64,000 nt of DNA from Opisthocomus hoazin (Eukaryota; Chordata; Aves; Opisthocomiformes; Opisthocomidae). This document shows positions 32,501-64,000 of the stretch, piece by piece. The first letter of the stretch is position 1. Each line of letters begins with the position of its first letter. The DNA lies in contig NC_134429.1 in NCBI RefSeq assembly GCF_030867145.1, forward strand, positions 15,314,677 to 15,378,676, in the 5' to 3' direction. The notes beneath the pieces are model-generated. The model did no database searches. It was not told the DNA's origin and was given only the letters and a program-made list of their open reading frames with translations. A program made the position numbers and the translations under genes.

Positions 32501-34988
32501 TCAGGAGAGGGGATGGATATCAAACACAAACCTAGAAACAGTCCAGCCTATCACTGCATCCGAGCAGAACAGTTTTCAGAAGAGGCCAAATCTGGGTCGG
32601 AGTTACTGGGATGACGCTTTCTGTGTTTGAAGACCCCCAACTAGGTTTGAGGTTCAGACTTGCCAATTTTCAGCTTGGTTGGAGGGATGTGATGTCGTTG
32701 AGCGGTTACTGAGGTTGCAGACTTGGAGGCGTGCACGTGGAGGCTTGAAATTTTATTAGGGAAACCCAAAGAGCGTGGGGCTCCGTGTATAGATGCCTGG
32801 CCTGTCCAGATCATCTTTTTAACCTAAAGGTAAACATATTTCATGCCCAGTGTGATTGAATTTGGGACTTGTTGGCCAACAGCATGCATGTGAGCTCAGG
32901 CAGTACCCTAAAGAAGCGAAACAGCAGCTTCTTCTGTGGTGTTAGTGCTTATCAAGCCAGGTTTCAACAGGTTTTAAATAACTTAAGCTGTTTTAAGGGT
33001 AATAACACTGTCAAAAGAAACTAGAAAGTCTCCAAATCCCATTTGTTATGGATACATTTGAGGGGTTTTGTGACGGGATGTTGTTGAGCGGCGTTTGCAG
33101 GGATACCTGGAGACAGTCTTGGTGCTTTCGCTTTTTGGTCTGGTTCTTGATTTGTTAATATTTTATGACGCTTTCAGGCCAGTTCTGAGGTTTTGTCCTG
33201 TTTATTCCATTAGCAAATTTGAATGACAGGTTTTGCTGTGTCCACCTGAAGTGTAGTCTCATTAAGCTCTGCTGTTCCCGGTTGTTCTCATGAGCCATAT
33301 GCTAGTGAGAAGTGTATAAAACATGGGCTACCTCGGTATATGTTCCTATGATAAATCCAGAATAAACCTCGGGTTTTCTTTCTCATTTTCAGTGCTTTAA
33401 TTTTGTAGGTAGATAGATTAGGCAGAATTTATTTTTAGGTTTCTGTGCTGTTGGTACAATAAATCTTGCTGCGTAATGTTATATTGCTACTTTGGGTTTT
33501 TTTCTGAAAGCTTAGAATGAAAATGAGCAAGAATCTGGAATAGCTGGGTTTGGCTTGTCATCATCTGGGTGGGAGGGATTTCTGGTAACTCCCTAAACCT
33601 TTTTATTGTAATATTATTAATTAAAAGTCAGTTGTAATCATGCTGTTTCATTACAGTATGGCGCAGGTTATATGGCACTGTAAAACAAAGTCACGTAATT
33701 TTGAATTTGTCTCTGGAGTCTCTATAAAAATACTGGTTTAACAGGGAAAATACACAGCAGGGAGGTAGCACCGAAAGTGGTGTATTTGAATTTTCAGGCT
33801 TGCAGATGGAATTTAGGAAGCCTTTATTTTCATGAGTGAAGCTAGGTCTTATATGAAAGAAAAAAACCAATTTCCTGTTGAAAGGCAGCTAAAGGGAAAA
33901 GCTGTGCTTCAAAGAACTTGTGATTGCCTGTTTTGCAGGGATAAGAAGAAAAGCGCTGTGCAGGTGTCCCCGAGGTCTCGCTCGCTCCTCTGGGTGCGAT
34001 GCTCGGCGGCAGCGCAGACAGGATATTGCTCATCGTTTGGTTTCCCAGAGGCTTTGTTTTCTATTTTTGACTAAAATCTGCTTTTTTTTCCATGGCTGAA
34101 CTTGTCTAGCAGTTGATTTTCAAATGCATCACCTCTAACTGGTGCAAGTTTTGGAGGACTGGAAACATCTCATTGAACGGTGTCCATCCCTACCCAGGAT
34201 CCCATGGCTCCTGCAGACATTTGCTCCCTGTGCTGTTGCTTTCATAAAATAGTGTGATTCTGCCTGGGAAGTAGTGCTTTATTTTTTCCTCTGATATCGC
34301 TGGAAAACGGCTCGGGACTTCTTTAGGACAACTGATAGTAACAAAAGCCAAGCTGGATGGGGGGAAGCTGCCATTAAATTCCTTGATGGCACAGCTGCAC
34401 GAGACAAACAATAAAATATCATGCACAACTAATCCTTCCCAATACAGATAGGAGTTTTTTCCAAGGAAAGCAGCCTAAGACTTACTATTAAATGTGTCCA
34501 TCTGATGGAATAGGCTTTTTTTTTAAACGGGTAAGAGAATGAGCCTCAAAGGTCTAGATGTCTCCATAAATGCTAGCCTGCCGTGCCGATGGGGTTGTTG
34601 ACAAGCAGAATAAACAGTTGCAAAGTATGAGGAAGAGTCTGGAGTGGGCTAGAGGCAGTTGCTATCTTCCACCCCTAAATTAACGCCGTAGCTGCTGGTT
34701 GCCAAGTGCAATTAATTGTTCTGTTCTGCAGAGTCCCTTTCTCCTTCCAGCCGAAGCAGTCGGCCAGCCAGGGCTGGGTCCTTTCACACACCTTTATTAT
34801 TTTTTTTTTCCTGGGTGAGAACATAGCTTCTGCGATTATGTTTGGAGAGAGAATTTTTTGTGGCATGTGAAAATGAGCATTCCCTTATGACTAATGTGCT
34901 CTGACTCAGTACTATTACACGGCCTCTTGTTTTCATTCAAGAACTTTGCCTTGGAGGCTTTTTTCCCCTAAAATCTGTTGACTTCTTT

Positions 34989-35016
34989 AAAAAAAAAAAA
35001 AAAAAAAAGAAAAAAA
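34989..35016. repeat. A-rich homopolymer (20 A, G, 7 A)
   Basis: Simple A tract in FBXO42 intron 1, with no recognisable retroposed sequence upstream. Confidence 0.85.
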
Positions 35017-36640
35017 GCCAGGTCAAAAACCCTGCGGGTTCAAGCACTTCTTCAAACAGCTGAGAGTTGCGGAGAAGAGGAGGTGGCTCGGGATGGGAAC
35101 CACTGATGCCACCCACGCCTATGAGTTGGGGTCCATGGGACCAGGAGAGATACCCGCAGGTAGGGGAACCTTCTTGGGTCGAGAGGGGTTTTGCAGGAGC
35201 TGGCTGCTGGCTGCCCGACGTTGCTATGGGGCTTTGAGGAGTGCTTCAACCCGGTGGGGTTTTTGCCTGCATTTAATATTTTTCATCTGTTTGTTCCACT
35301 GAGGCAGATAATTACTTTAGCAGAATAAATAGCAGGTTTTAAAATAATTTCAGGAGAGGAGAGAGGGAAAATTGAGGTGCTCTGGAAGGAGGAAAAGAGT
35401 TATAAAATGTTTTGCCAGCTGGCAGAGACGCAGCTTTTAGGAAGGGCCAGGCAGTTTTGATCAGCACTGGCAGAGCTCTGTTTCGATTGCCCTTCTAGCG
35501 TTTCTTTACATGTTATTTTAAGCAGCTGCGATTCCTCCTTGGTGGGGCTTCAGGCTAATTTCTGAACACCATAAAACGTTTCTGCTGCTGGAACATGAAG
35601 GCTGTTCTCTGAGAGCAGGAGGACTGTAGGGTGCAAAATATAACAGCGTGCTTCAAGGGGCTCATGTTGGCCTTTGCAGCGATCGGTCCAAGCAGAAAGT
35701 GACTCCTGGATCCGTCCCGGCGAGTTAATTGAATTGCACATACTTTTGGACGAGACACAACTTCTCCGATCCCTTCGCTGCGGCTTTTTGAGTGCTCAGA
35801 GGTTAATTTTAGCCTGTGTGCAAACTGAAGTCTGGCTCGGTGCAAGCAGAGAGTGCCTGGAGAGCCAGGATGAGTGAGAAAGCACCTACTGCATCCCTCC
35901 TAAATGCAAACAGGTCAGAAGCGCTCTGTTCTGCTCGTCAGATAACTAGCAAAAACACTGGCATGGGAATTTCTCCTGTGGATCTTCTGAATAATTGGTA
36001 GTAGGAGCTGGCTGGGATGCTTTCGCTCTCTCTCAGTGACTGCCTGGGATTCTCTCTCCTTTTTCGATGCTGGAGCAGGGTCATAGGCCAGGGGTTTTGC
36101 TGCTTTGCAATGCGGGGGTGGTTATTCCCAGCCCGCTCTTCCCGTGTCATAAGAGCAAAATCTGCACCCGCAGCAGGTCAAGTTTGAAGGGTTATTTTGA
36201 CAGCAACTTGCCTTTTGGGAGTCGAGTTTATTGCTAGTCTTGTTTTCCGTAAGAAAAATAACACAATGTGGGTGTGAAAACTTGAGGATGGTTTTTTCTT
36301 ATGCTGAAATGTTTAGAGAATGAGGATCTAGCAAAGTAGAGGTATTTGAATATTTATCATATTGTCAAGTGGTCTGGTAAGGCCAGGCAAAACTTGGTGC
36401 AGCTTGTCCGTCCGCAGATCTGCACAAGCACATGCTATTGAGAGGCATCGAGGGGTTTCCCCGCTCCTCCTGCCTTTCTGAAATCGGCCTTAGAGATCCT
36501 TTTCTAACCCCCAAGCTGATTTGCGCCCGTGGTTAACATGCTGTGTTGTGTTGTTCCCAAACCTGCTCCAGAGGATTGAAATTGGGATTTAATAATTGGA
36601 AAAAAAAAAAAACCCTTGGTAGCCAGGCTTTCGTTCTAGT

Positions 36641-37640
36641 TCTAGTTGGAGGCTGGTAACAAGTGGTGTCCCTCAGGGGTCAGTACTGGGCCCAGTCTTG
36701 TTTAACTTCTTCATCAACGACCTGGATGAAGAGTTAGAATGTACCCTCAGCAAGTTTGCTGATGACACCAAACTGGGAGGTGTGGTAGACACACCAGAAG
36801 GCTGTGCTGCCATTCAGCGTGACCTGGATAGGCTGGAAAGTTGGGCAGAGAGGAACCTGATGAGGTTCAACAAAGGCAAATGCAGGGTCCTGCACCTGGG
36901 GAGGAACAACCTCATGCAGCAGTACAGGCTTGGGGTGGACCTGCTGGAGAGCAGCTCTGCGGAGAGGGACCTGGGTGTCCTGGTGGACAACAGGTTAACC
37001 ATGAGCCAGCAGCGTGCCCTGGCTGCCAAGAAAGCCAATGGAATCCTGGGGTGCATCAAGAAGAGTGTGGCCAGCAGGACGAGGGAGGTTCTCCTTCCCC
37101 TCTACACTGCCCTGGTGAGGCCTCATCTGGAGTACTCTGTCCAGTTCTGGGCTCCCCAGTTCAAGAAAGATGAGGAGCTACTGGAGAGAGTCCAGCGGAG
37201 GGCTATGAGGATGAGGAGGGGACTGGAGCATCTCTCCTACGAGGAGAGGCTGAGGGAGCTGGGCTTGTTCAGCCTGAAGAAGAGAAGGCTGCCAGGGGAC
37301 CTTAGAAATGCTTATAAATATCTGCAGGGTGGGGGTCAGGAGGATGGGGCCAAGCTCTTTTCAGTGGTGCCCAGCGACAGGACAAGGGGCAATGGGCACA
37401 AACTGAGGCACAGGAAGTTCCGTCTGAACTTGAGGAAGAACTTCTTCCCTCTGAGGGTGACAGAGCCCTGGCCCAGGCTGCCCAGGGAGGCTGTGGAGTC
37501 TCCTTCTCTAGAGATATTCCAGCCCCGCCTGGCCGCGGTGCTGTGCAGCCTGCTCTGGGTGACCCTGCTTGGGCAGGGGGTTGGACTAGATGACCCACAG
37601 AGGTCCCTTCCAACCCCTACTATTCTGTGATTCTGTGATT
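36641..37640 (+). mobile_element. CR1 LINE, 5'-truncated, with open ORF2 C-terminal part
   Basis: A 1-kb 3' portion of a CR1 non-LTR retrotransposon in the sense orientation of FBXO42 intron 1. The reading frame is open from about 36647 to 37630 (roughly 327 codons). It begins in the reverse transcriptase palm at [20 protein letters not shown] and continues through the catalytic FADDTK motif. It then runs through the RT thumb/C-terminal region ([29 protein letters not shown]) to LPTPTIL and a stop. The 5' half of ORF2, including the endonuclease, is missing, so the copy is immobile. It ends in the ATTCTGTG repeat at 37620-37640 without poly(A). The long intact frame suggests a fairly young insertion. 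Confidence 0.95.
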
Positions 37641-40000
37641 CCTGCATTTCCCATCTGACTTCCTCCAGCGGGTTTTGGACATTATTTAAAGGGTAAATAA
37701 AAGCTGTTGAGAAACGCACATAATCTTTGCTTCTAAACCTTAATAACATGACAGATGTCTTGTGTGAACCTGTCAAGCCGAGGCTTATGTTCGGCGTTGT
37801 CACCCGCAGGTGTCCCATAGTACCTGATCTGGATGCAAAAGCACTTCTGTTTTGTTTTCTAGCACGTTTCCAGGGTGTGAGACGCCTGCTGCTCTGCCTG
37901 GGTAGACATGCGGCGCTCTCTTTTCCCAAGCCCTGAGAGAGGGACTGACCCTCCTTCCTCCGACCTCCCCGGCTCGAGCGAAACCGCATCCCGAGGCTGG
38001 AGTACCGGGAGCCTTTGGCTTCCTCCCACGCTGTGTCATGCTTGGAAAAGACCCAACCCTCTATTTTTTAATTAATTTTTTTTTTAGCGCAGCTCAGCTT
38101 TGTTTTTTTCCCCAGTTTTCCATTTCTTAATCTTTGGGAATTTGTGCATTATCTGCTGCGTAATGCAGTTTGCTGGCAGCAGCAGCGCTTGTGTCAGAGC
38201 GTTTGGGTTTCAGCCTTTCTCTGTCACAACATTGACTCTGAGAAGGATTTCTGACAGGGGAAAACGTGCCAAGCATCTGTTAAGATGATAACTTGTAAGT
38301 TTAATTTTGACGTGGTTTCTACCGAAGATTGACAGCCCCATGGATTTTCTGAAGCTGCTTCATCAGGGAACCTGACAAAAGTGGAGAGTAATGCTGTCGA
38401 ACGTAATTTTTCTGAGCATGAATTAGTTGTCATGGCAAGCTTTTCTGCTCCGCGTCTCCGCCATCTGCTATTCCCATGGCTCTTCGTCTCGGTGTATGGC
38501 AGGATGGGAAAACCCTGGATTTAGCCTGGGAAGGCAGTAGAGATTGCATTGCTGGGAGCTTGTAACGGCTTCATTTATTCCTGATAGCTCAGTAACTTAA
38601 ATTTCTTGCACCCTTATTTTGTGCGATACTAAGTTTGGCAAAAATAAGTTACTGTAATTTATGGCCAACATAGTGCAAGGTACGTTGGGCAAAGCGCCGT
38701 GTCTTGTCTTCCCTCTTGAGGAGCCGTTTGCTTCCTGGGCTTGCTGCAGCTGGGATTTGTTCCACAGACTGTGTTGATCCACATCCCATCATCCCAGTGG
38801 ATCTGGGACCTGGGGATGGCTGGGCAGCCTCTGCCGCCGGGAGTTGGGAGTAGCTCACGCTGGGCGATGTAAGAGCTGAGAGCTTGCCCTGCTTTGGGTC
38901 CTTCGTTACAACCTGCTGTGCTGGGAAAGGAGAAGAAGGGAATGAGTGATTGCAGTTTTTGGGGAAGGAAGTCCCTGTGTCGTCCTCGTGAGTTGTTGTG
39001 TTGGTTTGAGCTGTCGGTGCAGGTATAATCACGGAGCAGTTGCATCCCTTGGCTTTCACCCAGCAGTGTCGGAAGGGAGAGCTATCACCGCCCTCCCCAA
39101 AGCGGGTCAGCTGCTTCCCAGAAAATAGGGTCCAGGGATTTGTTTTGCAGCGACAGGCAGGGGTTTAACTGCACTGCGTGCCAACTGGCTGAACTGGACG
39201 CAGCCGCTTGTTAAGATGGATTTATTTCATGATGTATATCTGTCATCGGTGCGGTACCTTATGCTTAAGATGTTCTGAATAGCTGGAGATACAATATTCA
39301 ATATTCCAGCCTTTCAGCAGCAGTAAATCCCGTGGGCGTTTTTCTTCCCTCACCTACTGTCAGTAAGCAAATGCCTGCAAGTATTTAATAAAAAAAGAAA
39401 AAAGGGGGATGTTAAGGGAGAATGGGACAGGATTCCCCCACCTTCCCGTGTGCTGCTGAGAAGTTGCTTGGGGTAAAGCAGGCTCGCTGGCAAAACTGGT
39501 TTCGCAGGGGAGGAGGGGCTGCGGAGCTGTCGCTTCCATCTTCTCTCGCCTTGGGTTGCTCTCAATTCTGGGGGGATCCCTTTCCCCGTCACTGCCCGGC
39601 CCCATGGTGCGAACAGCCAGGGCCACCGGCCAGCAGCGTGGTGCCTTCTGCCTGGCGAGGGAGCAGGAGTCGAGGGGCTGCGGTTCCTCCAGTGGGTTGG
39701 TTTTTTGCTCTCTCTGGTACCGTCTGTAGGCGACGGTGGGGCTGAGAGCAGTGAGAGATGAAGAAGTGGCCTGGGAAAATGCTGCGCCAGTGGAGGATGC
39801 CTCATACCTAAACTGCGTGCAACCTGCTTCAAAGCTTTGCAAAAACCACGTCCTCGACGTGGAGCTTGCAGGGGTAGAGCTCAGTAACCTGTGGTGTAAC
39901 GTGCACAGCTTGCAGATGCATTTCTGATGCTATGGATTTTCTTTGTGACCTTGCTGTTGTCTTTTTTTTTCCCCCCCGTGAAGTGGTGAAGTGGAATGCC

Positions 40001-64000
<24,000 letters not shown>

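Larger units (their letters stand above)
23461..39983 (+). other. FBXO42 intron 1
   Basis: A 16.5 kb intron inferred between the exon 1 donor and the acceptor GTGAAG at 39983, which follows a long T/C tract (39960-39977). Beyond the first kilobase it is AT-richer unique sequence. It contains a 1-kb CR1 fragment (36641-37640), an A run (34989-35016) and an unexplained 166-codon minus-strand open frame (25711-26211). No further gene recognised. Confidence 0.65.

Noticed and set aside
37302-37989. 217-codon minus-strand open frame
   Set aside because: About half of it is the antisense of the CR1 ORF2 segment, and the rest is unrelated intron sequence. It is a shadow of the LINE.

Overview
This is vertebrate nuclear DNA, almost certainly from a bird. 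Genes are split into exons bounded by GT-AG signals, promoters are CpG-rich, and three CR1 LINE copies carry the typical CR1 3' end (repeated ATTCTGTG octamers, no poly(A) tail). There is also one solo endogenous-retrovirus LTR. I cannot name the species. There are no operons, prokaryotic genes or CRISPR arrays.

Three protein-coding genes can be read exon by exon. NECAP2 is on the minus strand (CDS 5425 down to 2058, eight coding exons, 269 aa, complete). It encodes an AP-2/clathrin endocytic accessory protein. SZRD1 is on the minus strand (CDS 20461 down to 8411, four coding exons, 152 aa, complete). It encodes a SUZ/SUZ-C RNA-binding-domain protein. FBXO42 is on the plus strand and is the 5' part only. 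A probable non-coding first exon ends at 23460, and coding exons lie at 40001-40250, 42657-42773 and 49892-50026. It encodes the F-box and first Kelch segment of an SCF substrate receptor. The remaining exons lie beyond the window. This order and orientation match human 1p36.13, except that I find no SPATA21 between SZRD1 and NECAP2.

Layout: 1-1250, GC-rich sequence with no recognised gene; 1251-5425, NECAP2; 5426-5700, its CpG promoter; about 6270-8410, the likely SZRD1 3' UTR; 8411-20461, the SZRD1 exons with a 10 kb first intron; 20462-20850, its CpG promoter; 20850-22540, spacer holding a 464-bp solo LTR; 22541-23460, the FBXO42 CpG promoter and exon 1; 23461-39983, FBXO42 intron 1, with a 1 kb CR1 fragment; 40001-50026, FBXO42 coding exons; 50027-64000, the start of intron 4.

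The three genes are not a functional pathway. SZRD1 and FBXO42 are divergent, with about 2.8 kb between their promoters. NECAP2 lies tandemly downstream of SZRD1. The observations most worth checking are four tandem miR-128/miR-27 seed matches in the SZRD1 3' UTR, an 82-codon overlapping ORF that starts 5 nt before the FBXO42 AUG (plus a 20-codon uORF in exon 1), one identical 22-bp CTCF-like site in the NECAP2 and SZRD1 promoters, and a cluster of ATGGCG (YY1-type) boxes in the FBXO42 promoter. I found no convincing wholly new system. These are regulatory observations within known genes.
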